Assembly (NCBI RefSeq): GCF_051014685.1
Contig: NC_135051.1
Location: 11,427,557-11,491,556, forward strand
Direction of reading: 5' to 3'
DNA: 64,000 bases
Source: Ptiloglossa arizonensis
Taxonomy: Eukaryota > Arthropoda > Insecta > Hymenoptera > Colletidae
Shown: piece after piece, positions 25,601 to 40,600 of the stretch
Layout of the letters: each line of letters begins with the position of its first letter
Numbering within the stretch: position 1 is the first letter of the stretch
Notes under the pieces: generated by a model
Seen by the model: only the letters and a program-made list of their open reading frames with translations
Told to the model about the DNA's origin: nothing
The model's database searches: none
Translations under genes and position numbers: made by a program

Positions 25601-28600
25601 AATTTAATTTTTCTTTTCCAATATTTCCTCACGACGCAGGAATAGATAAAGATTTGTGGCAAACATTTGCCCAACCCGTTTATCTTCCCTATCTGTTGTT
25701 TTTCAAACCATTTTGTGGTAAGTCATCAACAGTATTTGTGTCTTCAAATTGTTTCACCCAATTGTGAATGTTTTCGATTTTTTCATATATATTACAGCCT
25801 CTTCACGTGACATTCGATGTAATAGTCACTATTTGTGAAAGCTACAGTTTGGTAACAGTTCTATCTGATGGATAAAATTACATTCATGTTGCTTACAAGT
25901 CGCTCAGACATATAACAACTAGAACCCTACCTTCTAGGAGAAAGTATTAATTTTTGTTCACTTAAGCCTGTTGTTGGTTTTTGATGAAAATGGATACAGT
26001 ATTGTCTCGTTGTAAGTCGTCTTTCGTGTTTCGTTGTAAGTAGTCTCAATATTCTCTGCTTTTGTAGTTGTTACGGCGAATGCGAGACTGCGAAAGAGCG
26101 AGAGGGCACATGGCGGTGGCAAATCATAGTTTGTTTGAGTCTTTGGTGGCTTCAGTGTTTAGAACATAAGACATAATATTTTGTCTCACACATCAATGTC
26201 TCACCACTAGATTTAAAAGGACGGAAGTCGATTCGATTTAATTATATGTACTTATTTACTTTTAAGAATTTAGAGTGTTCTCCCTCACCAATTGTATAAC
26301 GAATTACACGACAGGTAGCATATATATATTGTACACATGTTGTTTTATTAATTCGTATGTCAAATGCAAATCTTCGTTTTTCTTCTTCTCTGGTGCCTCT
26401 TCTTCTTCAGGAACACTTGTCTCTTCTCTTTCTTTCATCACTAATGTTTTCTTGATTCTTTTTAATATTGTCTTCAGAAGTAGAATATTCCTTTCTCACT
26501 CAACAAATTCACGAGTCCTTCGAGATATGAGCACGTTGCGTTGCATGACGTGGCTTTTTCGGGCCTATTGTATTTTTGAGTTTTCAGTACCGTTCAAACC
26601 GTTACTTATTGACAAGTGGTTTGAGTTCCACTCGTGCAAGAACATTTGGATGTCTACACGCAGTATCTAACCTGTCATAAATCGTGTGGTAAAAAATAGC
26701 TTGGGTATAATTGCCCTCGACATCTCTTAAAAATTTGCTAACACTAACAGACTATTCGTCGAAAATTTCTACAGAAATGATCGGATTAACTTTGTCTTTT
26801 CTGAAAAAGATTCGAAGATTTAAAGTGGAAGAAATCATTGTCGGTGTTTTCCTTTCCGAAATAAGATACAATTACAGGTATCGTCTTCTGCTGACTTCAA
26901 GTCTTGCGGGGTGGTACAGGGGCAAAGAAGGAACGGACCGCCCATCCCCACCTAAGCCGCACATTCTGAACCTTAGCCACGCCCTCTACCATAGTAGTAG
27001 GAACAGATTTTAATTGCGCCCCTATCTTAATATGTAAATATGAAGCTTGGAGACTATAAACTATTGAGGTTTCGTTCATGCTTACATTTAATGCATAAAA
27101 CGTTTGTTTTTTTCATAAAAGTTAATGTAAAAAAGAATATTATATTCCATTAAGGAAAATTGATTATATTTCAAAATCATTTCTATTACTTCGACTTAAC
27201 TCTAGTCATTTTTCACAAAAAAGAATTAAGCTATGTTTTCCAAGAGAACAATGTTCCACAGGTATTAAAATTTAATATTGCTATTGCCTCATATAAAAAA
27301 TAGAGGGTGAACAGAATAATAAATACTAGAAAATTAAGTTTTTTCTTAAAGAAAAATATACATCTTTTTAAAAAAGTAATGGAAAATACATTTTCAACAC
27401 ATGAAAGCTATTATGATATTTATCAAGAAAATTTTTTTACATTTAAATTTGTAACTGACCAGAAACTGATTAACTTTTGTCTGAAACATTTTTTCATCAA
27501 ACTATTAAAAGTGCCTGAAAAATCGTAACAACAGTTATGTGCCACAGCCTGTATATAATTTCTTTTAAAATGAATTTCATTTATTTTAACTTATGTTTAA
27601 ATTAAATTTTTATCAAATTATTTTTCTTCTTGAAAATAATTTTATTTACTTCTACTAGTAATTGTATAATCAATGCTCTCCTAGCATATTGTAAAAACAC
27701 TAGTCTGCCACTTGTTTCTCATTTACTCTCTCTATCTCGCTACCTTCTTCGTCAGTCAGTCCACACATGTCTGTAACTGCTGCGACGAATAGCGAACTAT
27801 GTGTACCCCTTCCACTTTTCTAGCATTCCTGTTACCGCGGACTTTAAGTCAGCAGTAAGCTATACATGGAGTTTTAGGTTGAGTGATACATGGTATGACT
27901 GTTTACTGTGTGTTTGAGTAGATAAGTATGAAGAGCAATCGAGAGTCACTGGTTAAGTCAGAGAAAAGTGAGAGTGCCGGGCGTAAGAATGTAGAATAGT
28001 GCAGTTAATCTGCATAGTAAATCAGAATCAGAATAGTTAATATTATATAACTAAATTAGAGCGATGGAAATGTTTTACAATATTACTGCCTTTTTGTATT
28101 GCTTTTTTGAATGCAGTGACTGAAATTAGAGTTGTAAGTTGGCGGCGCCACGTCAACCTACAAATATTAAAACACAAAAGGGGCAGTTCCACTCTTCCCT
28201 CCATCGTAGGGAGGGAGTATAAGTATTACAATATCTTATGAATACTTTTTTGAGTCATTCTAAGATATAAGTCGCGGACAGTGAAAGGTGAAGGAACCAC
28301 TCGCCCAATTGCGTCTGATCGTGAGATTGGAAGTCACAGCTATTCTTTCGTGCGGCTCCACGGAAAGAGGGGCGGTGAAGCAGCGTGACTCTGTCCTGCC
28401 CCCGGACGTTCTGACACAGTGATAGGAAGAAAGGTAAACGCCCCCTTTCGGTTAAGAAACAGAGCGCGCGAAGACACTGTATTGTACAGTAAGCAGGGGG
28501 ATACCGGTTGTTATGTTATTTGCAGTCACCGTGGTGTTTTAGTGGGTAGGTTCCGCATTCGGACATTCGGGGTTGTAGGGAATCTCACACTATCCTCAGG

Positions 28601-31600
28601 GGAGTCTTCGAAAGATTTTTCCGTGTAAAAAAGGAAAGAAGATAGGTTCGATTAGTGTGGCCACATCGGGTTCTCTTCGACTTGATTAGGAGGAGCGAGG
28701 GAAGGTAAGTAGTACAGTGGCATTGGAATGGGAGAAGGTCGCGATTTATCCAGTACACCTACTGCATTAATTCAAATTAATTATTTGTATAATGGCCTAA
28801 ATGCATAAAAAACACAATAAAAGACAAAATGAATTATTTACTCACGTTATTGTAGTACTTTATTTCTTTCCTTATGAATGATATGTAATAATAACTGTTA
28901 CATACAAGAGTATATAAGAAAAAATATTATTTATAAACAATATTTACAAATTTAATATTATTTATAGATAATAGATTTTTTTATATTCTTTTGTAAGTAA
29001 CAATTTTTTATGCATGTAAAAATTTGTAAATATTAACAATATTACAAATTTTACCTTCAATCATTGTCACTGTACATGGTCAGTAATACGATAAAATATA
29101 CTGATAAATAGTTTTTTTGCAAGGTTCGGGAGAATCTATTTTCTTCATTTTTTCTGTAAAAGATGACAATATTTATATTTTCTCTGATAAATTAAAATTG
29201 TACGAGACTATAGAATCGAGTCGATGATGTTTTTTCGTTTTGCCATAAGACTACTTACTATCAAAAAGTTTAATCGGAATCAAACTGATAATAAATTATA
29301 CATCAGAATCGTCAGCGAGGTCAAAAGCAATAGAAGTAAAATTTTATTTATATGCTATTTGATTTGATGTATGTTTCATTACGTTTCCATTTTATAACCA
29401 TATTAAGCAGGGTGATTTAACAAATCTTGTAGTTTTATTTTTGTTCTTGCTCAGTGATGGTTATAGATTTTTCGTGGGGATAACAATTTTTTAATTGTTA
29501 TGAGGTATAGTAATTCGGATAAAAATAATTTAGATCTTCCACATTCTTTCTTATTTTATCATACTAAAGCTTGGTGAACTTGGCAACAGCATAAAGACAC
29601 AAATTTTCCTTCTGCTAAAGTTTTTTGTTTTAATAAATTTTCGCAATGTTTTCTAATATGAACTGTAAACTTTGGATACTCCTTAATCAAATCAATTATG
29701 AATTATTTATTATCAGATTTCACTTTTTTCTTATTAACAAAATCAAACCCTTTGTTAGGATAATTTTTGAGCGATTCAACTCAATTTAACACTTACTGAT
29801 ATGGACGAAGAAGATGCAAATTGTAACATTATTTCTTCAGGAATAGGAAACTTTAAATTTAATCACAACTCGTACTTTTTTAAAAGCTAATCGATATATC
29901 GATCAACACACTATTAGTTTAATAACATATTATTATTAAAATTTAATTTTTCACGTATAACAGACTTAAACCGAGTCAGAAATATTGAATTCAAATGAAT
30001 CACTCACTTTTTCTAACACCATAACATAATTTTTAAAACCACTGTTTTCGAAAAGTAAAAACACGTCACGATTTGATTTAGAATAAAAATCGGTATCAAA
30101 TATACATAACACTGCGAGCAACTTCGTATGCGATGTTCGATAACTTTTCGATTTGAACTGAACATCCTATGCTCTTAACACTTAAGTCTCTATTTGAGAT
30201 AAGGAAAATATGTCTATCAATGAGATAACATATATTTATTTTAGGGGGCCTGGAAAATCTTAATAAGTCGAATTTCATTTCTATTAAAGAAATATAACAA
30301 CCACGTTACGTTTCATTAAATTCGAGATAATTATGATAAGCTAATTGTTGCATTCATGATTTTAATTTTAATTTCTGGCGAAAAAGTAGCAAAAAATAAA
30401 ATGTACTTAAATTTGTTCAATGTATACTATTTTGATGAACAATTACTGAATATCTTTTTCTAACCAACATTAAACAATTTTTGTAATTTAATCAAATATT
30501 TATGACGTATATCACGAAGTGGAATTAATTTGTTTCTCTCATTTAAGGAGATTTTCAATTAATTTTCAAATTATTCAACAGAATGAAAATACTGATTTAC
30601 AAATTAGAAAATTCAATATATTATAAAATGATTGGTAGCGAAGTTATAAATTTCATTAATTTTTTATTATAATTATTGCATTATGTGGACGAATGTACAA
30701 TTCTCAGATGTTACGTCATCGAATGCTCGTAGCGGTACTGAATCAAGGAGATTGTTCAAATATCGTAAAATAGAGGATTTATTTGATTTCGGGAACAGGT
30801 TTCCTGATCACGACGAAAAATGGGTTTCTGTCCTATCTCGAAGGTCTTCTCTCATAGGTAATTACCGGCACAGTCGCATAAACAAGCCAGTATCTGGCTA
30901 TGCCGAAGATAACTAAGATCGAGCGAAGGAATTCGTTGTGTGTGGCTGGTATAACACGATGGTCAGAGAAAAAAGTGAAGAATCGAGCGGATGTACACGA
31001 TGGAAGTATTTTATTAGTACCAGATAACGATTAGTTGACTAGTTCGGAGACAGAAATAAAGTTACACTTGCGTCGAATCGCAGCTCGTAAAGTGTTCAAA
31101 GATATTACAAGATATTGGAGTTAACCACTAACAAGTTTTTTCCCTTACATTTTCCTCAGTATATCTTTCATAAAGCGTATATAGGCAAGAGGTTGGGATT
31201 TAAAGTTTCCAAGGATTAAAACAATAAAATTATACATTGTTTTTTATGTTATTGACTATTATAAGTTGCCACTAATTTTCTAACTATTAAGACAGAACTT
31301 TCCAGTCTTGATAAATCCAGTGTAAGATATTTATTAAGTTATGCATATACATTTTTCATGTACATATATTTTTTAACATTTTTGCCTAGACTTAGTCTAC
31401 AAAGGCTTATGATAAAATAAATTTTAAGTCCATAGACTCTAACATCGGAGAATTGTAAAATTATCCTATTCAAAATTTTATGTAATTTTAATGATTTTAC
31501 ATAGTTTTAGCTGATTAGTAAGACACATCACTGTACTTTAAAATCATCGAAGATCAAAAATCGACTGAATCGACAATAACCATGTACCAATTTTCCTACA

Positions 31601-34600
31601 ATTTTAAGCTTAGTTAACGTAACTGCGATTTTTCGTTCACCTTTTGAGTTTTTAGAATCATTACAATTATTTAAGAACGATAAGATACGCACGCGCGATA
31701 GAATTTTTTTCACTAACGAAAATTTTTCTACATATTTGCCATTGTGTATTTATAAGGTTATTCTCCGCAAAGTGAAACACTTTTTGACGTTTTTTCATTA
31801 CGAGAAACTTATCGAATCCGTGATAGTATATAAACGGGAACGAAATCATTCTGTTTCTTAATAGCTAACATTTGATTAGAAAGCTTCGCCAATGACGCAG
31901 TATTCTCTCTCACTCGGCCTCGCTACGGAAAAGTAACAATTTTATATTTTTTACTTTATCATTATAAAACTATTTTGTATATACTGCAAGCACAAACATA
32001 TTTGAATGGTTCAAAATTAAACAACTAATGTATCAAACAAATGCTTGAAATTAACAATATGTTCGACAGAATAATAGATAACAAATTTCTTTACTTGCTG
32101 TTGCAAAAAAAGAATGCATTTAAGAATAGAATAGTAAAATAAATTATGTTGATAAAAACGAATGCGTTTAATATTTTTCTATCCAATTTATAGAAAAGTT
32201 TTATCGAGAATAAAATCTTGTAGAAATAATCGAATTGCATTATTTTCCCCAATAATATGTTAAAAGTGTATAAAATCGTTAACACGATTCAAGTATTGAA
32301 TATATCTGACTGATTTTCACCATTTTTCACTCATTTCAACTGTTTTCTACTCGCTTTAACAGCTTCTCAGTCACTGTGACTATTTTGCACTCTTTTCTCT
32401 AATATATGTCAAATTTCATATCCTTTCTTTTCATTGTGGCACATTTCGATACTGAATACAAATTTTAGCAGTTATACTTACTTTGATCGAAACATTATTG
32501 TTTCACTGGCCTGTCATAGAAGTTACTGCATCTTTATTTTAGAATATGTAATTATTAGCTCAGAAAACACTAGCAGTAGGTACGTTAACACGTGCCCAGT
32601 GAATCATTGGAAAGGTGTACAAAAATTCGGGCATCAGGTGTAATGCATTTATTAGTCGTAAAGCAATATTTGTCGATTGAGGTCTGTCGGACCTTGCCAG
32701 AGTACTTTGGTTTAATAAAGCAATTATAGTTTTAAAAAAAGAATATTCACTCCAAGGGGAAGATAAAGAACCGGTATGAAAACCGATATGAAAGCGTTAT
32801 AGAGTAGATATAGGCCCGATACGAGTACCGATATTAAAACCAGAATCAAAACTAATGTATGAGAATCTTTTCTAGTTAGAACAGTTTGCAATCATTTTGC
32901 TTTTTCGAGAAACTTATTTCTGAATGAGTTGCAATTTCTGGTTGTATCTGTGTAACAGGTTGAAGAAATTGGCGGCAATATTAGCTCTTTGCACGTTCAA
33001 ATTATTTTGAAACAGAAGGCTAAAAGTAGTGCTTAGACTTATAATATTCACAGTTAAATAATTTCCATTTGGGTGATTATTACGCAAGTTACTTAATGTA
33101 ACTAGCTAAGAATCAGACAAAGAAGAGTAAATAAGTAAATGTTACAATGTTTATATGATACGACGATGTACTCAGCTAGGTAAACTGGTACTGTACAATA
33201 TTGTATCTATAATGAATTAAAATAAATCTATTTAATATTATTTCGTTCAAATATCTCGTAGTAAGTCAGATTTACTTTTTACATTCTCTTTTTGAACACA
33301 TATAATTCAAGTTATTAGATAATATACCGAATAAGAATTTACATATTTGTATACCTTTATGCGTTTGAAATGTACAATGCAGTCCAAGATTTTAAAGAGT
33401 ATACAATGGCATATGAATATCAGAATATTTGCATTTGTTTATTTAAGGTATTCATTTCTATTTGAGAGCTGTACGTATTTCTATTGGAGAGCTTTAAACC
33501 TTTCATTACAACTTTTTCCGATCATAAGATATCGGTATTGTACGGGATGCTACTTATTCCATAATACATATATTGAATGCATTACTTCACTAGATCGTGT
33601 AACCAATCTTGTCTATGTATATTAGTTACCAAGATATTGCATTTGAAATGATCGATTCGTAATCATTAATATACAGGGTGTTTAAAGAATCTCTGTATAT
33701 ATTGATGAAATACGGTAAATTTCAAAGAAAGGAGTTTATTTAAAATCGATTAAAGCTCTCCGCCCCTCACCTGTGGATTTACTTCAAGAAAAATTTATCT
33801 CTTCCAAATAAATGTATGTGGTTGTAATCAATTCTCGTTGTAAATTCTCTTCTAAATTTAAAGAGAGGGGCACCAGAGATTATGAAGTTGTTGCCCGGTG
33901 AAAATCAAAATTAATTAATTAACATTAATTAATTAAAATTAATTTTTGAACGTTTGAAGATATTTTAATGAAATTGTCACGAAAAAAATAGAAAAAATTA
34001 CTGCTTTCAGATGTTATACAATTTGTATGGGTTATTTTTATTTTACACAATTTATATCCATTCTACCGATTTAACCGATTAGAAAAAGTTATTAATCATT
34101 TTAGCAAAATATACATTTTTCAAATTTCGATAATAAATTATATCAATTTTACTCTATTCAATGCTTTTTCAAATAACCTAAGTCAGGCTGGAGGAAAATA
34201 TTTGGTTTACGAGTTATAGCGTTCATTTCGAATTGTTTTTCGTACTTTTGGTAACAGAATTGGTTTGTTAACCAAGGAATAGTATATATCATGGATTGAA
34301 AATATCTTGAAACATAATTATTTGCAGGTTTTTGTTGTATCGAGCAATGTTACCTATCTATATGCATTTTGCTACACGAAATGTTTACTTGCAATGTTTA
34401 TTCAGTGCTAATGGTTATCTTGAAATGGTAGCCTCAAGTTTTAAACAATGAAATGTCTCAAATGTCACACATAAAATAGTTGAAAAATAAATTTGATTAA
34501 AAAAAATAATTTACGAATAAAAATCATAATAATTTTACACCGTGAAATATGAGAGACAATTAGCAGTAGTTACCAAATATCACTGGCAAAACTATATTAG

Positions 34601-37600
34601 CATTAAACAAGGAATAATTAAGATAGGCTTTGTTAAAAAGCATTAAAAAAGGAATAATTAAGATAGGCTTTGCTTAACACTTAGAAAGTGTATATGTGTT
34701 TACGATATATATAACGATTAATATCTATTGATATAAAAAATTGTTATACTAAATGATGTAAAATAGTAATAAGTATGATCAGAAGGGATTTCATCAATTG
34801 TATGAGTAAGGTTCTTGGTTAGTGACATGTTTATATATGTATTTTTTATAAAAGTTGAATGTATTTGTAATATGTTAAAATTGTTCTTATAATTTGTATT
34901 AATTTCAGTTTAGAGCGGGAATAAATTCATGGTGTATTTGCAAAAATGTATTTTTCAAATAACGTATCACGATTATGATCGATTTCAAGAAAATTTTGTA
35001 AACTATACTTCTACAGATAGTATAGTTTCTACGTTGGTAGTCTAAATCTGTACATGACTAATTACAAGCACACGTGAATAAGTAATAATTAATGTTTCGA
35101 GCTTTGCGTATTACTTATCTTTGACTTCATATTTGCATCCCATATTGAAGTGCATACATATGTGATTATGCGATTAAGAAATTTAATTGAAACGCACCGT
35201 GTTGAACAAGAACATCTAGATACTTTTGGGACACCTTGTATATTATAGATGTCAATTATCATGTATCAATCTAAAGCTCCCCTGCAAGAGTTATTCAGTC
35301 ACATTTTTGTAAATTTACGGACGTGAATATTGTTATCAGACGAACTGAAAGATAAATAAGAACGATATTCGTATAATTTTCTTGTGTAATGCTGTATTGA
35401 GACACGTTGCAGCGACTAGGATTGAAATTGTTAGCACAGCATTCAGAGAAAGTACAGTTCATGAAAGTTTCGATATCGAGCAATCCAGAATTATAGTTGA
35501 ATATAACCCAATTGCAGGTAACTTATACGAGGTATTGCGGACAAAAGCTGAATAAGTGGAATTGTTACAAGTTGACATTTGTCTATGAAGCGTGTCGACT
35601 CGATGAATACAAATTCTTCCTTCTTTGAAACAATAATCAACCGATTGTAGTAAAATATGATAACGTGACAAATAATGAAATGTTTATCAGTTTAACATTA
35701 GTAAGGCATCTAAGCACGTATGGATGATTAGTCTTTGGTCAAGATAATGATGTTTGTTTAGTGGTTCACAATTTCTGTTAGTCTAATCATTTTTAACAAA
35801 GTCATGAGAGTACCAAATTTTGCTACATCCGGATCATAGGTGGTCCACAATTTCTGTTGGTCTAATCATTTTTAACAAAGTCACGAGAGTACCAAATTTT
35901 GCTACATCCGGATCATAGGTGGTCCACAATTTCTGTTGGTCTAATCATTTTTAACAAAGTCACGAGAGTACCAAATTTTGCTACATCCGGATCATAGGTG
36001 GCCCACGACTTATTGTTAGTTGATTGTCTTTCGCCCGAGTGTTTTTCTCGAGAAAGATCCCGATAAACGAACGGATAAAACTCTCGTAAACCTCAACCGT
36101 GTATGGGCCGCTTAAGATCAATCATTTCATATGCAACGACTTGCGATTACTGTTGTAGAATTAATACTTTCTTCTTGCGTTTCTATTTCAATGGGTAGGT
36201 ACTCAGGCGCTTCCAACATACATATGTACACTGTCAACCAAAAGTTTAGAATCATTTTGCAAACTAACCATCGAGTATGATAAACAATTTTAAAATAGCT
36301 TAGAACATTTCAGTTTGTCAAGGGAAGATAATAGACAATGTAAGTGTTTGCATTTTTCATTTGTATTTTTTCTTTTAGTTCTTTTTTATAATGATTTGAG
36401 CAACTGTTTCTTAAATCGTTTTTTCGTTGAAAAATCTGTTCTTTTGTTTGATAACGGTTTGTAATATCTGAAGCAATTGGTTTTTCAAGAATTTCCTGCT
36501 ACATGTTGCTTCATGTTTCATACAGTAGTTGTCGTAGATGTTTTTTGGCCATAAGATTTTTGAACGAGATTATTTATAACTATCCAAATTTATCTATATG
36601 AAAGGGGAAAAAATTATGCAGTTATCAGAAATTGACGCAAAATAAATGACGTTTATCGAGGAAAGATGATATTTTCGATGAAGACAATGGAAAATGTATT
36701 GCGACTGCTAATCATGATTAACTTTGTTTTTGTTTTTTTTTATTTGTTATTTATATTTGTATACAGGGGGTTCCATTTAAGTTCACATAATAATACATCT
36801 TATAAACAACCAATAAGAAAAAAGTGTGAAACGCATCTTTCATGATTTTGAAAAGAGATTCAAATGGCTTAATACTATAATACTATAAATTTAATACTAT
36901 TAATTTAGCAGACGTTTTCAAGGTCATTTCGGGATCAACTTTTTTCTTTCTCATGAATCTACATTTGTTATTTTAGAATTCTATTTCGCGTAAAACTATG
37001 CATAACTTTTATTTCGAACACTGTTTGCAAGATCTCTATTTTTTTAACATTTAGAGAAATATCTACAAGATTGTTACAAAATTACATTAATTTTTTACAT
37101 TTATTACATTGTAATATCAATGCAATGTAATTGATTAACATGCATATAGTGGATGCACAATATGGTGATCTTCGACTTCTGAACACTTATTCATACCTTT
37201 AATAAATGATTGATACCCAGACAAAGAAATTCGTCTCCTAATATTTCGACAGGCAATTGTGATTCGTTTTTTTATATTTTTTAAACTGGCGATGTTAGAT
37301 CAAATGACCTCGCCGATCAGACAACTCGAGAAAGAGAACCTTATTGATTTTTATTTGATTTCAAACCGATTCAAAAAGTGTCACCCGACTATTTATTATC
37401 ATATCCACGTGTTCGCTGATATTGTACCGATTTTTTAGGATTTTCTATAGATCACACATTGAACATTACAAGAGAAGAAGAAACGATTCAGCTTACCTGC
37501 CGATAGTTCCAAGACTTCCCCTCATTTTATCAGGAAGGCAATAGTCGGGGCTCTTAGTGGTGTACAAGAGGTTATCATGATGGTACAAAGGTGGTAGTCT

Positions 37601-40600
37601 TCCGCCGGATCTAGGTCGAACTTCTGCCGCAGTTGCGTATCTTCGAAGCAAACGATTTCCTGCGACCGAAGGACCTGAAGAACCGAGACCTCTCCAACAG
37701 GTACGCACGCTGCAGGATCCGGATACGCCGTGGCACTTGCATTCCAAGGTCAAAGATTGTTCCACTGCCTTGTCATAATAGCGTACATAATGTTACATAC
37801 GAATTGTGTTTATCGATTTTTAAATCAATTGATTTTTACTATCCAAGTACATTAAAACAACGTGTTGCTTTGATAAAGTATCCGATACCTTAAAGGCATC
37901 AATATGCCATCTAAGTTAGATATTTAATATATCATAATATAATATCAAGTTTCTTCTTTGGTAATTCGTTTTTCAGAATTATTCAGAAACATATTTCATT
38001 AAATATTTTCATTAGCATATATGTACAATTTGAACAACATTAAAAATTTCAATTCATATCGAATATCTTCTTTATCTGCCGCAAATAAGTATAGGGAAAT
38101 ATTACAGTTACCAATTAAAACATTAGCTACTAGAATTAAATGGAAATAAAAATTGAAAACTAAGCGCAACTTGAAAACTGTATTGTCATAATAAATCGTG
38201 TTCTGTTTGTATACCGGACGATACGTCAGTGTCAATGAAATTTAACGAATATTTTTCAAAGTATTCCGAATGAAACACTAATTGTAAATTATTTTGGTAA
38301 ACCAAATTGATACTACAGTAGAACCTCGATTATTTGAACATCGTGTAACCGATCGTTCAATTATTTAAACGCAGTTTATCCGAATGACTGATTATCCGTA
38401 CCTCGATCAACCGAATGTTTAATTATCCAAGTAGTGCCAAATTAAATTTGGCACTACTATTTTTTAATTATCCAAGTAAGTTGCCTAGAGTTGTCGAAAG
38501 CTGTGAGAACGATAAAGAAGAAGGTAATTCTAATAATATTCATAGTCTCACACCATGCATTTTCTATTTCAGAAGTAGTTTCGAAGTTCTATACGACCGA
38601 AGCAATTTCGCCTTAACAATGATAATACGAAGAAAAGTATGTGGGCCAGGGAGATTAGGAAACAAGAACGAGAACGATAGAAATCGATTTTCATCTAAAT
38701 TATTTTATTTCACTTGAACCCTAGAATATTTGTTAATAAATGCTCCCCCTCTCACTGTGAAAATCCAATCGTTTGATTATTTCAAACAGTTGACTATTCA
38801 AACTCGTGTCCCTCGATTAATTCGAATAAGGGAGGTTCTAGTGTGGTACGAAAAGACCTTATTTTTCTTACTCTTTCATTATTGTATATCAGTAGAAGCG
38901 TTTTAATTACCCTTCGACCTGCCCGGTTGTTGTGCATATTGACAGCGTGCATAAACTTGGCTGTCGAACCGGTACCAGGCGGTGTTGAACCCTGAAGAAA
39001 CCTTTTGGCCATGCGGGATGCTGACCGAACGTCGTCGCCGCAGCCGCCCCATTTGAAAGAGTTCCTGGCCGAGAGTGTATTGAAAGAAACGGACGGCGCA
39101 GTGAAGGATGAAGGTGAGATCAACGCGGACGGTGAAGGTGGTTCCCTTCGTGGTGGTGTTGCACAGGAACAAGCCGCGAGACTGCCTAATGCGCATCCCC
39201 TAGCCAGTCTCCAAACTGCGGATGCAGCCGACATCGCGTATACGAACGCTTGTTCCCTTGTTCCTGTTCAATAAAAGAAGCTTTTGTTTTTTATAACTTG
39301 ATAACATCATAATGCAAACGTTGTCGTATATAGGATTTTAGTCACTAAAAAGACCAATTGAACAATACGAAGAAAACTATATAGAAATTTGTATCAGAAC
39401 CGAGGAAAACGAGGTACAAAAATAAAGATAAATTTTCAAAATCCAATTGTTTCTTCACACAGTGACCCAGTTTTTGGGGAGCGACACGAAACAAAATTCC
39501 ACTTTCGAAAAATAAGGTCCATCCTAGTATATCTACTGGGCATTCTCGACGAATAATACAAAAATTCGATTTTAGCTTTATATATTTTTACATATGAGCA
39601 TTTTGTAGTTTTTTGTACATTTAAATTACATATATGTACTGTTAGTTTTTAGCTCAAACTACGGTATTTGTTATGATATTGCGACAATGAAATGCGGATA
39701 ATGTATTCGACGAGTAGATTATTGCAGAGATTATATAATGTAATTGAAGAAATGGAATTTTTTTATTATTTGTTGAGAGGACGATATAGGTATATGTATT
39801 GTAGTTTTTGGAATAAAAAGAATGTAATTTTTCTTGTTATGCAAACAATCGCTGTACCTCATTAAATACGTACGATCAACTTACTCTGTTTAAACATTGT
39901 TGAACATTTTTTCTTAAATCTAGCGTTTTATTTTAATACGTCAATGATCATACAATTTTCTTCAAGAAAATTGAAAGTTTGCGGCTTTTTCTTGTTAGTA
40001 GGTGTCAACGAATACGACATTAGTGACTTATGGGGGAAATACTGTTCCATTCTTTTTATAATGTGGTCTTAAGGTTTTGCTTATTAAAAATGATATTTAA
40101 TCGAATTTTTTTTCTAATTCATACCATACGTGTTCGATGATATTATAGTTACAGAAGAACCAGTTCTTTGCTACATTTGACGTATGTTTGGGATCATTGT
40201 CTGCATAAAACTTAAAAGTGTTTGAAATACCCATTTTTTCTAGTTTCCTTCAGATTATTCTTCAATATATTTAAGCAGCACCATTTGTCCATCTTTTCAT
40301 CTATAAAAACTAAATTTTTCACATCTGCAGCAAATCGTACTACGTTTAAAAAATTGTAGCTTTATTGAAATATGTTCTGTTCTTGAAATAAATTAAACTT
40401 GATATATAACTATAGAACATTATGAAAAATTGCTAAATTAATCTAGGTGTTCATTTATCATTAGGAATATCTGGAGTTAAATTAGTGATGCGAAAACAGT
40501 TGTACGAAGAACGACATTAATAACAAATTAGAATTTACAAAAAATTTGTTGCTAAACCAAGAAAATTATTTACAGGAAGAATATGAAGCAAATTTTCATA

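Larger units (their letters stand above)
19645..37496 (-). other. Wnt11 intron 3 (17.9 kb)
   Basis: Phase and splice sites at both ends support a single long intron. Most of it is AT-rich without recognised content. Items inside that can be named are listed separately (Pao relic, broken frame at 26357-26838, dispersed repeats, LINE-like 5' fragment, tandem repeats, Tc1 end). Stretches 19645-22900, 24150-25300, 30950-33660 and 34700-35750 show nothing I can identify. Confidence 0.6.

Noticed and set aside
30683..30916. 77-codon plus-strand frame (MWTNVQFSDVTSSNARS...) in Wnt11 intron 3
   Set aside because: No recognised domain and no splice partners. It is slightly less AT-rich than its flanks, but that alone is not enough to call a gene.
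39005..39274. 89-codon plus-strand frame
   Set aside because: Antisense shadow of the Wnt11 middle exon.
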